Shown here: positions 14,067-23,439 of the stretch, piece by piece
Position numbering within the stretch: the first letter of the stretch is position 1
Layout of the letters: each line of letters begins with the position of its first letter
Assembly: GCA_016709025.1 (NCBI GenBank)
Contig: JADJEQ010000017.1
Span: 1-64,000 of the forward strand
Reading direction: 5' to 3'
Length of the DNA: 64,000 nucleotides
DNA from: Bacteroidales bacterium
GTDB taxonomy: Bacteria > Bacteroidota > Bacteroidia > Bacteroidales > Lentimicrobiaceae
Notes under the pieces: model-generated
What the model was told of the DNA's origin: nothing
Databases searched by the model: none
The model's input: the letters and a program-made list of their open reading frames with translations, nothing else
Program-made: the position numbers and the translations under genes

Positions 14067-14225
14067 AATGAAAAATTTAAAAATGTTCTCTAGATGTACT
14101 CTCAGTATCATATTCACATATAATACCGCATTGTTGCTTATTTTCGTTTGCTCCAATAGTTCAAAGAACTCTCTTTTTCCCGCCCTCAAATTCAAACTGT
14201 ACAGTTTTCCTCTCGTTTGGGGCTG

Positions 14226-14255
14226 CAAAATTACAAACTATTTTGAATCTCGCAA
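14226..14255 (-). promoter_or_regulatory. rRNA promoter P2
   Basis: On the minus strand, TTG (14255-14253), a 19-bp spacer, then TAATTTTG (14233-14226). This fits the Bacteroidota consensus exactly. It is followed by GC-rich GCAGCCCC near the start site. Start would be near 14219, about 150 bp before 16S. Confidence 0.75.
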
Positions 14256-14347
14256 CTTTTTTGAAAAATATTTTTTCAAAACTTTTTATGTCAATGATCA
14301 CCCGCCTTTCTCTCCTCTTTTAATCGCCTTTTCGTCTAACGGGATTG

Positions 14348-14377
14348 CAAAAGTAGAAACTATTTTCATTCTGACAA
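14348..14377 (-). promoter_or_regulatory. rRNA promoter P1
   Basis: On the minus strand, TTG (14377-14375), a 19-bp spacer, then TACTTTTG (14355-14348), followed by GCAATCCCG. It is very similar to P2, 122 bp downstream, including the spacer segment AAAATAGTTT. The pair looks like tandem growth-rate-regulated rRNA promoters. Confidence 0.75.
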
Positions 14378-14599
14378 GCGTTGTATAAAACTTTTTTTGA
14401 TGTCTACGTATAACCCTTTCATTTTAAACACATTCAACCCTAAAAAAAATTGAAAATATTTTTGCCCTGCAGGAATCAGTTTTTTCCGGAATTTTGCTAC
14501 TCTTAATCAGTGATCTCATTATCATAACATTGAGAAAATATCAGAATTTTAGGCACCTATCAGGCTTTGTTGTATTTTAGCGGATAAATTCATTCATCA

Positions 14600-15178
14600 A
14601 TGAGACGTACAGCCTCAATTTATTTCACATTACTTTTTTTTATCCTGGTTTTAATACCCGGATTATTGCCAGCACAGGAATTTCAGCAAGGTCCTGAAAA
14701 ACGTTTTGTCGATAAACTCTTCTTTGGTGGGGGCCTGGGATTGCAATTCGGAACCATTACCCTGATAGATATTTCTCCTGTTGTAGGTTACAGGGTAACC
14801 GAAAAATTAGAAACCGGCATCGGTCTTACCTATAAATACTATAAATACAATGACTACTATAACCTTGGAAGTGACCTGAAGACCAATATCATTGGTGGAA
14901 GTATCTTTGCCAGGTACCATATTCTCGAAAATCTGTTCGCCCACGTTGAATATGAAAGCCTTCGGTACCACTATGACGAATACTACAGTACAGGAAGCTA
15001 TCCTGTCAACGACCAGAGAACTGCGGTTTACAACAGCATCTTTGTCGGAGGAGGTTACCGGCAGAGAATTTCGAGCGGGTCCTACTTCTTTTTGATGGCG
15101 CTCTGGAACCTCAACGACTCGGCCTATTCACCCTATTCAAACCCTGTTCTGAGAATGGGTGTGATGATCGGAAGATAA
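14600..15178 (+). CDS. Small outer-membrane beta-barrel candidate
   Basis: A 192-residue exported protein of unknown function. A signal peptide of about 25 residues ends at LPAQ. The rest alternates hydrophobic and polar residues with many Tyr and Gly (for example KLFFGGGLGLQFGT, TGIGLTYKYYKYN, MGVMIGR), and the C-terminus ends in a short hydrophobic strand. This pattern fits a small 8-strand outer-membrane barrel. It stands alone, divergent from the rRNA operon and convergent with the fucosidase genes 11 bp away. No specific family was recognised. Confidence 0.6.
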   Translation: MRRTASIYFTLLFFILVLIPGLLPAQEFQQGPEKRFVDKLFFGGGLGLQFGTITLIDISPVVGYRVTEKLETGIGLTYKYYKYNDYYNLGSDLKTNIIGGSIFARYHILENLFAHVEYESLRYHYDEYYSTGSYPVNDQRTAVYNSIFVGGGYRQRISSGSYFFLMALWNLNDSAYSPYSNPVLRMGVMIGR

Positions 15179-15189
15179 ATTCACCCGTT

Positions 15190-16635
15190 TTACCGGTATG
15201 TGATCCTGAATACAATTGCAGACTCGTTCAGCAGACCCTTCCGGGTTGATTCCTTCAACATGATTTTTGCCTGTCCTCCCTCAGCACCCGATTTAACAAA
15301 TTCATAAGCTGGTTTTGCTTTTTGACCCAACAATTCAATGATTGGTTTCCGGGAGTCAGGCAACTGAAATTCAATTACTGCAGGTATATCGGTAAGATCC
15401 GAAGGAATCAGGTAAATAGCATAAGTACCATCTTTCCCGGATGTATATACCACATTCCCTGATTCGTAAGGCGAAACTGGCTTTGTTCCATAAATGGCAT
15501 CGCTGTTTATTTTCATCCATTTGCCTATCTCTTCAAGCCTTTGGTAAGCTTCAGGTGCCCATTCTCCATCGGGACCCGGTCCTATGTTAAGCAACAGATT
15601 GCCTCCCCGCGAAACTATTCTGCACAATAAATGAATCAGTTCGCGGCCTGACTTGTAATGATCACCCGGCACATAACTCCACGAATTGGCCATGGTCATG
15701 CAGGTTTCCCATGGAAAATCAAGCGGTTTCTCAGGAATGCGCTGTTCAGGAGTAAGATAATTCTGGTTCGGACCTTCCACAGCCCGGTCAACCACCAGGA
15801 TTCCAGGTTGCAACTGCCGCGCCATATCTGCCATTTTATTCATATCAATATCCTGATTTATCCGGCGTTTGCCATCCGCCATCACCGTATCGCGGCGTTG
15901 TCGCACCCATCCGCCATCCAGCCAGAGGATATCCACCGTTCCGTAACCGGTCAGCAATTCCCTGATCTGGGCATAGGTGAAGTCTTTATACCGATCCCAC
16001 TTTTCAGGATATCGTTTCAGATCATAATTGGGATTGCGGTCAAAAGGCGGCCAATATGGATCCCAGTAATCGGGACAATGCCAGTCGGGCTTCGAAAAAT
16101 AGGCTCCGATTCCCATTCCTTCCTTCCTGAAAGCCTTGAAAATCTCATCGGCAATATTCGCCCGTGGATTGGCGGCAAACGGACACTCCGGGCCTGTAAT
16201 CCGGTAATCGGTTTGTTTCGTATCGAACATGCAAAACCCATCGTGGTGTTTGGTCGTGAACACCATATACTTCATTCCGGCATCTGCGGCAGCCCTGGCC
16301 CATCGCTCCGGATTGAATTTTACGGGGTTGAAGGTTGATGGCAGATTCTGATAGGCCTTGCGGTATTCAGCATAATCACCGGCATACGGACCACGCCTGG
16401 TGCACCAGTCCTCGTCTTCCGGACATAAACTCCAGCTCTCCACAACACCCCACTGGCTGTAGGGGCCCCAATGCATCAGCAATCCGAACTTCTGGTCCTG
16501 CCACCACGCCAGTTTTTGCTTTACCAGCGAATCTGTTGGCCAGAAATATACCCTGTCCTCGTCATGCTGCGCAAAAGCAACACCCGTGAAACCTGAAATG
16601 AGTACTAAAAACAGAAATATCCATTGTTTTCTCAT
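15190..16635 (-). CDS. Exported alpha-L-fucosidase, GH29 (copy 2)
   Basis: A 481-residue GH29 enzyme that hydrolyses alpha-L-fucosides, exported by a signal peptide (residues 1-22, ending FAQ). GH29 signatures are FGLLMHWGPYSQWG, TTKHHDGFCMF and DILWLDGGW, the last with the expected nucleophile Asp. A C-terminal beta domain follows. There is no type IX sorting domain, so the enzyme is probably periplasmic or an outer-membrane-associated soluble protein. Its ATG overlaps the stop of the upstream fucosidase gene by 4 bp (ATGA), so the two are translationally coupled. Exact linkage specificity cannot be told. Confidence 0.9.
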   Translation of the reverse strand: MRKQWIFLFLVLISGFTGVAFAQHDEDRVYFWPTDSLVKQKLAWWQDQKFGLLMHWGPYSQWGVVESWSLCPEDEDWCTRRGPYAGDYAEYRKAYQNLPSTFNPVKFNPERWARAAADAGMKYMVFTTKHHDGFCMFDTKQTDYRITGPECPFAANPRANIADEIFKAFRKEGMGIGAYFSKPDWHCPDYWDPYWPPFDRNPNYDLKRYPEKWDRYKDFTYAQIRELLTGYGTVDILWLDGGWVRQRRDTVMADGKRRINQDIDMNKMADMARQLQPGILVVDRAVEGPNQNYLTPEQRIPEKPLDFPWETCMTMANSWSYVPGDHYKSGRELIHLLCRIVSRGGNLLLNIGPGPDGEWAPEAYQRLEEIGKWMKINSDAIYGTKPVSPYESGNVVYTSGKDGTYAIYLIPSDLTDIPAVIEFQLPDSRKPIIELLGQKAKPAYEFVKSGAEGGQAKIMLKESTRKGLLNESAIVFRITYR

Positions 16636-17942
16636 TGCAATCCTCCCTTTCCGCGATAAAGTGAAACCGGTTCATTGAAACTCAGCCTGACCACTGTCAT
16701 GTATTCGTCTCCTGCCCCTTCCGGAAGATCAAGAAACAACAAGCCCGGCACCGGACTCCATGAAATTTTACCAACTACCTTCGGATGAAGTTCAGTTTCC
16801 GTTCCCAGAACAACTGCTTTCAGTACCTTATTCTTCAGCCCTTTTACCATAACCTGCCCGCAACTGCCTCCGCTGATGAAAAGATACAGGTTCAACGAAT
16901 CGGGCGAAAGGGTTGATGGTCCGTAAAAATGGCCTTGTGGAAGGCCCGCAATGGTACCGAAAATGGCTTCCTGATGTTTCGATGTCCATTTACCCATTTC
17001 TTTCAGCAGGTTAACCTGCTCAGCCGGAATCGTCCCATCGGCTTTCGGGCCAATGTCGAGCAACAGATTTCCTCCATAACCGATCACATCTGCAAAAATA
17101 CTGATAACTTCATAAGGTGTCTTATAATTGGTATCCCTTCCCTGGTATCCCCATGAATCGTTCATGGTCATACACAGTTCCCAGGCAGGGCTGTCGGGCC
17201 TTGTTACCGGAAAGTTCTGCTCAGGGGTATCGTAGTCTCCAAAGCCGGCCAGTCGACCGTTGATGATGGTTTTGGGATTGTAATTCAACAGCTTATGGCG
17301 GATTTCGGCAGCCTGCCATTCTGAAGCAGAATGCTCCCAGTCGCCGTCGAACCACCAGAGATCAGGGTTGATCAGCTGCTGAAGCTCACTCAACTGTCCG
17401 TTCATAAAGGTCAGGAAGTTCTGCCATTTCACAGGATTGCCTGCAAGATTATATTTTACAGAGTCACGCAGAAAACCCGGATAATCGGGATGAGTCCAGT
17501 CGATCAGTGAATAATAGAGGCCGGTTTTTAGCCCGGCTTTTCTCAATTCGCCGATAAACGGAGACAACACATCCCGTTTGGCGGGAGTTGAAGCAGGAAC
17601 ACTGAGTTTATTCATTTTCGTATCCCACAAGGCAACCCCGTCGTGGTGTTTTGAAGTAATTACTGCGTATCTGGCCCCGCTTTCCTTAATCAGGCCGGCC
17701 CATTTCGCCGGATCGTAGTTCAGAGCCGTGAAGCCATTTAGCTGCTTCATATAATCCTCATGGGAGATCTTGTGGTTATGAAAAGACCATGACTCATCGA
17801 TCCCATTCACTGCATAAATACCCCAGTGTATGAAAATACCGAGTTTTGCATCGTTAAACCATTGTAATTTCATGTCAGGCAGTTGTTGCCCCGATGCTGA
17901 AACAGCAATTGCCAGCAGGATTCCTGCAAAGTACTTTTTCAT
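16632..17942 (-). CDS. Exported alpha-L-fucosidase, GH29 (copy 1)
   Basis: A 436-residue GH29 enzyme with a signal peptide of about 18 residues (AVSASGQ). Family motifs are LGIFIHWGIYAVNG, ITSKHHDGVALWDT and DLWWFDGDWEH, the last with the candidate nucleophile Asp. It is the first gene of a two-gene operon with the next fucosidase, which is clearly divergent from it. The pair may act on different fucosyl linkages of glycans such as algal or host polysaccharide; the substrate is an inference. A strong terminator for the upstream pepD gene separates it from that gene. Confidence 0.9.
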   Translation of the reverse strand: MKKYFAGILLAIAVSASGQQLPDMKLQWFNDAKLGIFIHWGIYAVNGIDESWSFHNHKISHEDYMKQLNGFTALNYDPAKWAGLIKESGARYAVITSKHHDGVALWDTKMNKLSVPASTPAKRDVLSPFIGELRKAGLKTGLYYSLIDWTHPDYPGFLRDSVKYNLAGNPVKWQNFLTFMNGQLSELQQLINPDLWWFDGDWEHSASEWQAAEIRHKLLNYNPKTIINGRLAGFGDYDTPEQNFPVTRPDSPAWELCMTMNDSWGYQGRDTNYKTPYEVISIFADVIGYGGNLLLDIGPKADGTIPAEQVNLLKEMGKWTSKHQEAIFGTIAGLPQGHFYGPSTLSPDSLNLYLFISGGSCGQVMVKGLKNKVLKAVVLGTETELHPKVVGKISWSPVPGLLFLDLPEGAGDEYMTVVRLSFNEPVSLYRGKGGLQ

Positions 17943-17966
17943 TTTATGGGTTGAATTGGTCAGGAT

Positions 17967-17994
17967 AAAAAAAACCGGCCTGATTCAGGCCGGC
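17967..17994 (-). terminator. Terminator of the pepD-like gene
   Basis: On the minus strand the stem is CCGGCCTGA (17993-17985) and TCAGGCCGG (17983-17975), closed by one base, followed by eight T. It lies 9 bp after the stop codon of the dipeptidase gene. Confidence 0.85.
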
Positions 17995-18002
17995 AGTTTG
18001 CT

Positions 18003-19472
18003 TTATACGTTTTCTTCAATCGGAATCTGCTTCAGAATTTCCAGGGTAAGATCCCAGAATTTCAGGGCGGTATCAATTTTAAGCCTTTCGTCGGGCGAAT
18101 GGGCTCCTTTAATGGTAGGTCCATAGGATATCATATCCATTCCCGGGTATTTTTCGCCAACCAGTCCGCACTCAAGTCCCGCATGAATGGCAAGCACTTT
18201 GGGTTCAGTATTGAATAAGCGTTGATAGGCTGCACGCGATATGTCGAGTATCTCTGACTTTGGATTCGGGGTCCATCCGGGATAACCGTCGGAATGAACG
18301 GCCTTGCCACCTGCCAGGTTAAACACAGCAACCACCATGTTCCCGATATCGTCTTTAGCCGATTCAACGGAGCTGCGCTGACTCGTCGTTATTTCAATTT
18401 TATTCTCGTATGTTTTTACTGAAGCCAGGTTGGTTGATGTTTCCACGAAATTCGGAATATCGGCCGACATGGCGATTACCCCGTGCGGACAGGCATACAA
18501 TGCATTGATCAGCCTTTCCTGTGTTGCAACGTCGAGGAGATAATCAGGCAGGTCGGTAGTATTGAAATTTAAATTCAATGCCGGCTCTGTCACTTTCAGC
18601 TCTTTGCGGACGATGTCATTGTACTGTGAAGCATATTTTTCAAAATCAGCAGCAAAACGCTTCGGAATCGTAACTATCGCCATGGCTTCGCGGGCAAGGG
18701 CATTGCGCAGATTACCTCCGTCAAACCTGGATAGACGGAGTTCGAAACGCCGGTTTGCCTCCCATAACAAACGGTTGAGAATTTTATTGGCATTCCCAAG
18801 ACCCTTATTGATATCGTCGCCCGAATGACCACCCTTCAAGCCGCTGACTTTTATAACATATCCAACCAAATTGGCGCCAACAGGAACTTTCGAGTAATTC
18901 ATGCTTATAACCGTATCCTTCCCCCCGGCGCACCCGATGAAAATTTCACCTTCATCTTCCGAATCCAGATTGAGCAGAATACTACTTTTCAGAAGGTCGG
19001 GTTTGAGACCGAAAGCCCCGGTAAGGCCGGTTTCTTCGTCAATGGTAAAAAGACATTCAATGGGTCCGTGATCAATATCTTTAGCCTCCAGCAACGCCAA
19101 TTGAGCTGCAATGCCAATGCCATCGTCGGCTCCAAGGGTAGTTCCCCTGGCTTTCACCCATTCTCCGTCAATATATGGCTGTATCGGATCCTTGTCAAAA
19201 TCATGATAGGTGTCACTGTTCTTTTCGCATACCATATCTATATGGCTCTGTAAAACAACCGATTTACGATTCTCCATTCCCACGGTTGCAGGTTTTCTGA
19301 TAAGGATATTTCCAATCTCATCGACAATGGTTTCAAGACCATGCTTTTCACCGAAAGCGACGATGTAAGCAGCTATCTTTTCTTCTTTTTTTGAAGGGCG
19401 CGGAATTTTACAGATTTCCTGAAAGTATTTCCAAAGTCCTGCGGGTTGCAAATTGTCAAGTTCTTTGCTCAT
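18003..19472 (-). CDS. pepD: Aminoacyl-histidine dipeptidase (M20C)
   Basis: A 489-residue cytosolic non-specific dipeptidase, PepD type. It cleaves Xaa-His and other dipeptides using two metal ions. M20 motifs are visible: VVLQSHIDMVCEKN (metal His and Asp), TTLGADDGIGIA, IDEETGLTGAFG (catalytic Glu pair) and HAGLECGL near the C-terminus. SGLKGGHSGDDI begins the lid/dimerisation domain. Length matches the family. It has its own promoter and terminator, so it is probably monocistronic. Confidence 0.93.
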   Translation of the reverse strand: MSKELDNLQPAGLWKYFQEICKIPRPSKKEEKIAAYIVAFGEKHGLETIVDEIGNILIRKPATVGMENRKSVVLQSHIDMVCEKNSDTYHDFDKDPIQPYIDGEWVKARGTTLGADDGIGIAAQLALLEAKDIDHGPIECLFTIDEETGLTGAFGLKPDLLKSSILLNLDSEDEGEIFIGCAGGKDTVISMNYSKVPVGANLVGYVIKVSGLKGGHSGDDINKGLGNANKILNRLLWEANRRFELRLSRFDGGNLRNALAREAMAIVTIPKRFAADFEKYASQYNDIVRKELKVTEPALNLNFNTTDLPDYLLDVATQERLINALYACPHGVIAMSADIPNFVETSTNLASVKTYENKIEITTSQRSSVESAKDDIGNMVVAVFNLAGGKAVHSDGYPGWTPNPKSEILDISRAAYQRLFNTEPKVLAIHAGLECGLVGEKYPGMDMISYGPTIKGAHSPDERLKIDTALKFWDLTLEILKQIPIEENV

Positions 19473-19507
19473 TTTACTTTTGTGCTTTTGGTGAAAAATT
19501 TACTTTA

Positions 19508-19538
19508 CAAACCTACATGTTTTTATAAGAATTCACAA
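19508..19538 (-). promoter_or_regulatory. Promoter of pepD
   Basis: On the minus strand TTG (19538-19536), a 20-bp spacer and TAGGTTTG (19515-19508) match the Bacteroidota promoter consensus. They lie about 36 bp before the start codon. Confidence 0.65.
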
Positions 19539-19640
19539 ATCCTGAATAAGAAATTGGTTGAATATTACAAAGAGAAAATTAATTGGATAAAAACTGCCAT
19601 TGGTAATACCTGTGTGTATTTCCGGATAGTTATAAAAAAA

Positions 19641-21329
19641 CTATTCCCGGATGAACTTCCCTCCTGAATTACCTGATGGGGTTATTAATTGGTAGAAATA
19701 AAGTCCTGAAGACCATAAGGTTCCGTCAATTTTTAGCTGATGATAGCCTGCAGAAAGATCATACAGAATGCGTTCATATACCTTTGTACCATTGCTATTG
19801 AATACAGTTAGTGAAACTGGTCCTGCGCCGGCTATTTGAAAATCAATGGTTGTCAGGGTACTGAAAGGGTTGGGGTAGGCACGGGAAACAGGTAGATCAG
19901 GCGTCCGGTTAATCCCCGTAAGGGTATCCACCACCCTGATTTTCACATCGTCGATAAACCATGAGTACCATAGGTTTGAACCATATAGATTATAAGCCTG
20001 CCAGGCAATCCGTACATTTTCACCAACATAATCGTTGAGGCTAAGTTCAATATCATCTTCATAAGAACTCACACCGGCCGGATAATCGTAAGCGCTCCAA
20101 ATTGTTTCCCAGTTAAATCCATCGGTAGAAGCCTTCACCAGATATTCATCGTAGTCGTAGCTCCTCAGGCGGCAAAACGTTTTGAAAGTGAGTACTGAAT
20201 TTACTGTTATCGGTACCTCCGGGGAAATCAGCCATTCATTCTGCTCGTTTCCCTGAAAGTCCCATTCCACGGCCGCCTGACGTTCGCCTTGGGGAGGAAA
20301 TACTTCCCAATCCACCTCATCGCTATCGGTATAATACACCATTCCGTAGTCGTCCCAGGTAAGCCAGGTCAGGGGCTGCCCGTTCACGGTCCAGTTTTCA
20401 GGCGGGAATACCTCCCCTTCAAAACCTTCTTCCAGGATGGGTTTAATCCAGTCCCAATTCAGGGTAAAATTATCTGACCAGCCGGCATTGTTGAGTTCAT
20501 CGGTGAGCCAGAACCTGATCTCACCCTGGGTATGATCGGGTTGGCCGGCTATGATTCCCTCATAGGTAAAATCGCCCTGGGTACCATTGGTTTTTGTCAT
20601 AACAACTGCCTGGGTCTGGCCGTTGATGGTAACTTCTCCGTCGAGTGTTTCAGGCATGTCGGATACATCACGCACAATCAGTGTGAGATTCATTGGCTGC
20701 TGAGCGTATACCTGCGTGCCACCCAAAGAAATTACCACCGGTGGATCTGTATCAATGCTGCTGGTATTCACCTCAACATCGTCGAGAAACATATTCCATC
20801 CATAGGCACTGATGGCCTTAAAAATAATGTATGTACTGCCCGGATGGTTGAATGCGAATTCATACTGATACCATCCTTCATAGGAAACCGGAGGATAAAA
20901 GTTAACAGCCCTGCTGATTGAATCCAGGAAAGTAGCGCCATCCAGCCCGGGGGAGGTGTTGTAGTACACTTCAATTTTATCGTGGCGGTTGTTGCTGGGG
21001 TCTTCGGAGCGGAAAAACCAGAAACGAAGCACATTATCATCTGTGAGTGTCAATTCCGGGCTGATCAAAACAGCCTCCTCCCCTGCTGAGGCACTAAAAG
21101 CATTGTACCTTGCCATGGCCTCACTTCCGTCGTGGGGTAAGCATTCGGGCCATTCACCTTCAACTGCCCTCACGAAATGCATATCACCGGTGACAAGCGG
21201 ATATTCAATCCATCCATTTGGTGGAAACTGTGCTTCTTCAAATCCTTCGTTGTAAGGAAATTCCGTAATCTGTGCCTGAAGTTGCAGGGAACATGCCGCA
21301 ATCAGCAGCAAAAAGTAAATTCTTTTCAT
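19641..21329 (-). CDS. Type IX secreted protein with two choice-of-anchor J domains
   Basis: A 562-residue exported protein. A signal peptide (residues 1-19) ends LQAQ. Two jelly-roll choice-of-anchor J/MAM-like domains follow (about 22-180 and 300-465), each opening with EGFE and F-PP--W and closing with FIDDVKIRV- or FLDDVEV-like segments. Between them is a beta-rich linker. The C-terminal 80 residues (AYPNPFSTLTTIDF, GLYFYQL) match a type A type IX sorting domain. A surface adhesin or carbohydrate-binding role is inferred from domain content; no catalytic residues were recognised. Confidence 0.85.
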   Translation of the reverse strand: MKRIYFLLLIAACSLQLQAQITEFPYNEGFEEAQFPPNGWIEYPLVTGDMHFVRAVEGEWPECLPHDGSEAMARYNAFSASAGEEAVLISPELTLTDDNVLRFWFFRSEDPSNNRHDKIEVYYNTSPGLDGATFLDSISRAVNFYPPVSYEGWYQYEFAFNHPGSTYIIFKAISAYGWNMFLDDVEVNTSSIDTDPPVVISLGGTQVYAQQPMNLTLIVRDVSDMPETLDGEVTINGQTQAVVMTKTNGTQGDFTYEGIIAGQPDHTQGEIRFWLTDELNNAGWSDNFTLNWDWIKPILEEGFEGEVFPPENWTVNGQPLTWLTWDDYGMVYYTDSDEVDWEVFPPQGERQAAVEWDFQGNEQNEWLISPEVPITVNSVLTFKTFCRLRSYDYDEYLVKASTDGFNWETIWSAYDYPAGVSSYEDDIELSLNDYVGENVRIAWQAYNLYGSNLWYSWFIDDVKIRVVDTLTGINRTPDLPVSRAYPNPFSTLTTIDFQIAGAGPVSLTVFNSNGTKVYERILYDLSAGYHQLKIDGTLWSSGLYFYQLITPSGNSGGKFIRE

Positions 21330-21703
21330 TCGTAGTAATTTAGATTGTATCGATTATGACAAACCCACATATCTGATTATTAAGGATATACATTATGCTG
21401 CCAACAATCCATACAGGCTTCATATGTGATTTTTATCTGACCCAAATTTATGGTATTAATAATCAAAAAAAAATATTTTGAAGTATGATCTGCCTGAAAA
21501 GTCAATAAAGAAGACCAGACACCATCCCGGCAGTAAGCAGACAGTTATCAAACTATTTGTACTCAACCGACAGCGGGCTTCCCTCTATCCGCAAATTCAT
21601 GCCCTCCCTGTGAGTTTATTAATGAAGCGCAATAAATATTTTTACTCCATCAACCATATATAACCTGATTTTTGCGAGATTTACATTCACAAAAAAACCA
21701 TCC
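21330..21703. other. AT-rich intergenic region, nothing recognised
   Basis: A divergent spacer between a secreted-protein gene and the nitroreductase gene. A 61-codon open frame at 21478-21663 has no recognisable features and is not called. No convincing TAnnTTTG promoter with a TTG partner was found. Confidence 0.5.
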
Positions 21704-22324
21704 ATGGAATTAGTACATGCAATTGAAACCCGGGTTAGCGTCAGAAGCTTTACTCAGGAAAAAATAAAAACCGAAGATTTAAAGGAACTGGTCAGGCGTG
21801 CAGGACTGGCACCCAGCATCAATAATTCACAACCCTGGAAGTTTCTGGCCATAACCAATCAGGATCTGCTCAAAAAAATGGCCAAGGCAGTTTCTGAACG
21901 CATTGGCAGCCTGCCGGTTAAGGACAAGGAAGATACAAACCGCTCTTTTCTTTCGCGCATCGAATGGTATTCAACCTTTTTTGAAGATGCCCCTGCCATC
22001 ATTGCCCTGCTGATGAAGCCCTATGAATCGGTATTGGAGAAAGGTGCTGAACTTACCCACGAGGAAATTGACAGGATGCGCAACCATCCCGACATGCAAA
22101 CGGCAGGGGCAGCAATACAAACAATCCTTTTATCGGCGGTCGATCTGGGTTATGGTGCCTGCTGGATGAGCGCTCCTCTGGTTGCCAAACCCGACCTTGA
22201 GAAACTGATGAAGGTACAGTCCCCCTGGAGCCTGGTGACGTTCGTCGCCATCGGGAAACCGTTCGGGTCATCGGCCAGGAAATCAAAAAAAGCCTTAAGT
22301 GAAATCTTTGAAATAATCCCGTAA
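21704..22324 (+). CDS. Nitroreductase-family FMN oxidoreductase
   Basis: A 206-residue protein of the NfsB/FRP-like nitroreductase fold, expected to bind FMN as a dimer and use NAD(P)H. Family marks are the N-terminal R-SVRSF-QE, SINNSQPWKF (phosphate and FMN contacts) and GYGACWMSAP in the second half. The physiological substrate is unknown. It ends 3 bp before the end of rpe, with which it is convergent. Confidence 0.88.
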   Translation: MELVHAIETRVSVRSFTQEKIKTEDLKELVRRAGLAPSINNSQPWKFLAITNQDLLKKMAKAVSERIGSLPVKDKEDTNRSFLSRIEWYSTFFEDAPAIIALLMKPYESVLEKGAELTHEEIDRMRNHPDMQTAGAAIQTILLSAVDLGYGACWMSAPLVAKPDLEKLMKVQSPWSLVTFVAIGKPFGSSARKSKKALSEIFEIIP

Positions 22325-22327
22325 AGA

Positions 22328-22990
22328 TCAGCCGGTAATGGCTTCCTTTAGTTTTTTAATGGTTTCTGCAGGATCGGTGGACGAAAAAACCGTATTTCCG
22401 GCCACCAGCACATCGGCCCCGGCCAAAAAGAGTTTACCTGCATTCTGAAGATCCACACCTCCATCTACCTCTATCAACGCGCCTGAATTCTTTTCGGTGA
22501 TCAGTTTTTTCAGCTTGCTTATCTTATCATAAGTCGCTTCAATGAACTTTTGTCCTCCAAAACCGGGGTTCACCGACATCAGCAGCACCAGGTCAACATC
22601 GGCAATAATTTCCTCCAACAGCGAAACGGATGTATGCGGATTCAGCACCACTCCTGCTTTCATACCCATCTCCCGAATCTGGTGAACCGCTCTGTGAAGA
22701 TGGGTGACGGCTTCAATATGAATGCTCAGATATGTTGCACCTAAATCGCGGAATGTTTCAAAATAACGCTCCGGTTGCACAATCATCAGATGAACATCCA
22801 GCGGCTTTTTCGCAATTTTATGGATGGCTTTAATGACCGGCATCCCAAACGAGATATTCGGAACAAACACCCCATCCATCACATCCAGATGAAACCAGTC
22901 GGCCTGGCTTTGGTTGATCATTTCTATATCTCTGCCGAGATTTAAAAAATCGGCCGATAAAAGAGAAGGCGCTACCAGATGTTGACCCAT
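22328..22990 (-). CDS. rpe: Ribulose-phosphate 3-epimerase
   Basis: A 220-residue TIM-barrel enzyme interconverting D-ribulose 5-phosphate and D-xylulose 5-phosphate in the pentose phosphate pathway. Metal and catalytic motifs are in order: PSLLSADF, HLDVMDGVFVPN, DVHLMI, MSVNPGFGGQKF (phosphate loop) and EVDGGV. Length and motif order match the family. It is probably monocistronic. Confidence 0.96.
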   Translation of the reverse strand: MGQHLVAPSLLSADFLNLGRDIEMINQSQADWFHLDVMDGVFVPNISFGMPVIKAIHKIAKKPLDVHLMIVQPERYFETFRDLGATYLSIHIEAVTHLHRAVHQIREMGMKAGVVLNPHTSVSLLEEIIADVDLVLLMSVNPGFGGQKFIEATYDKISKLKKLITEKNSGALIEVDGGVDLQNAGKLFLAGADVLVAGNTVFSSTDPAETIKKLKEAITG

Positions 22991-23059
22991 AGACTAAATT
23001 TTATGCGAAGTTAGGGATTTATGCCAAATTCCGTAGGGCAATTTTTGGGAATGACCAAA

Positions 23060-23109
23060 TTACGATTGACGAATTGCGAATGACGAATGACGAATGTAGA
23101 ATGTAGAAG
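23060..23109. repeat. Heptamer array (TGACGAA/TGTAGAA)
   Basis: Units TTACGAT, TGACGAA, TTGCGAA, TGACGAA, TGACGAA, TGTAGAA, TGTAGAA. The array begins a long gene-free block between rpe and rpoD. Confidence 0.85.
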
Positions 23110-23150
23110 TGAATGAATTTGATTTACGACAACCCTCACAGATTCGGAGA

Positions 23151-23219
23151 TTTCCTTCTCCTTGGGGGAAGGTGCCCAAGGGGATGAGGTGGAGAGGGGC
23201 ACGGGAGTGAGGTATTACG
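23151..23219. repeat. Dispersed CCTTCTCC hairpin repeat, copy 1
   Basis: TTTCCTTCTCC, an imperfect inverted partner, GGTGCCC, then GATGAGGTGGAGAGGGGC and GGGAGTGAGGT. A second copy lies at 23365-23439; the 3' 30 bp or so is identical in both. Confidence 0.8.
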
Positions 23220-23316
23220 GATGACGAATGACGAATGTAGAATGTAGAATGTAGAATGTAGAATGTAGAATGAATTTACGATTTACGGCTGACGGTTTAC
23301 GATTTACGAATAACTA
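23213..23316. repeat. Heptamer array (GAATGTA/TTACGAT)
   Basis: About five GAATGTA units preceded by GAATGAC units and followed by TTTACGA/TTTACGG units, all with a 7-bp step. The array sits between the two copies of the CCTTCTCC repeat. Confidence 0.85.
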
Positions 23317-23364
23317 ACCTCAACTAAGATTCCGGCTCCCCTCGCAAACTATAGGAAAGTCCGA

Positions 23365-23439
23365 TTTCCTTCTCCTATTGAGGAGAAGGTGCCCGAAGGG
23401 CGGATGAGGTGGAGAGGGGCACGGGAGTGAGGTAATACG
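23365..23439. repeat. Dispersed CCTTCTCC hairpin repeat, copy 2
   Basis: This copy carries a perfect CCTTCTCC and GGAGAAGG hairpin, then GTGCCCGAAGGGCGG and the same GATGAGGTGGAGAGGGG tail as copy 1. It is followed by a short TACGAAT array and then AT-rich DNA with no recognised feature up to 23820. Confidence 0.8.

Noticed and set aside
15658..16338. 226-codon plus-strand open frame
   Set aside because: Antisense to the GH29 gene, whose motifs are unambiguous; shadow frame.
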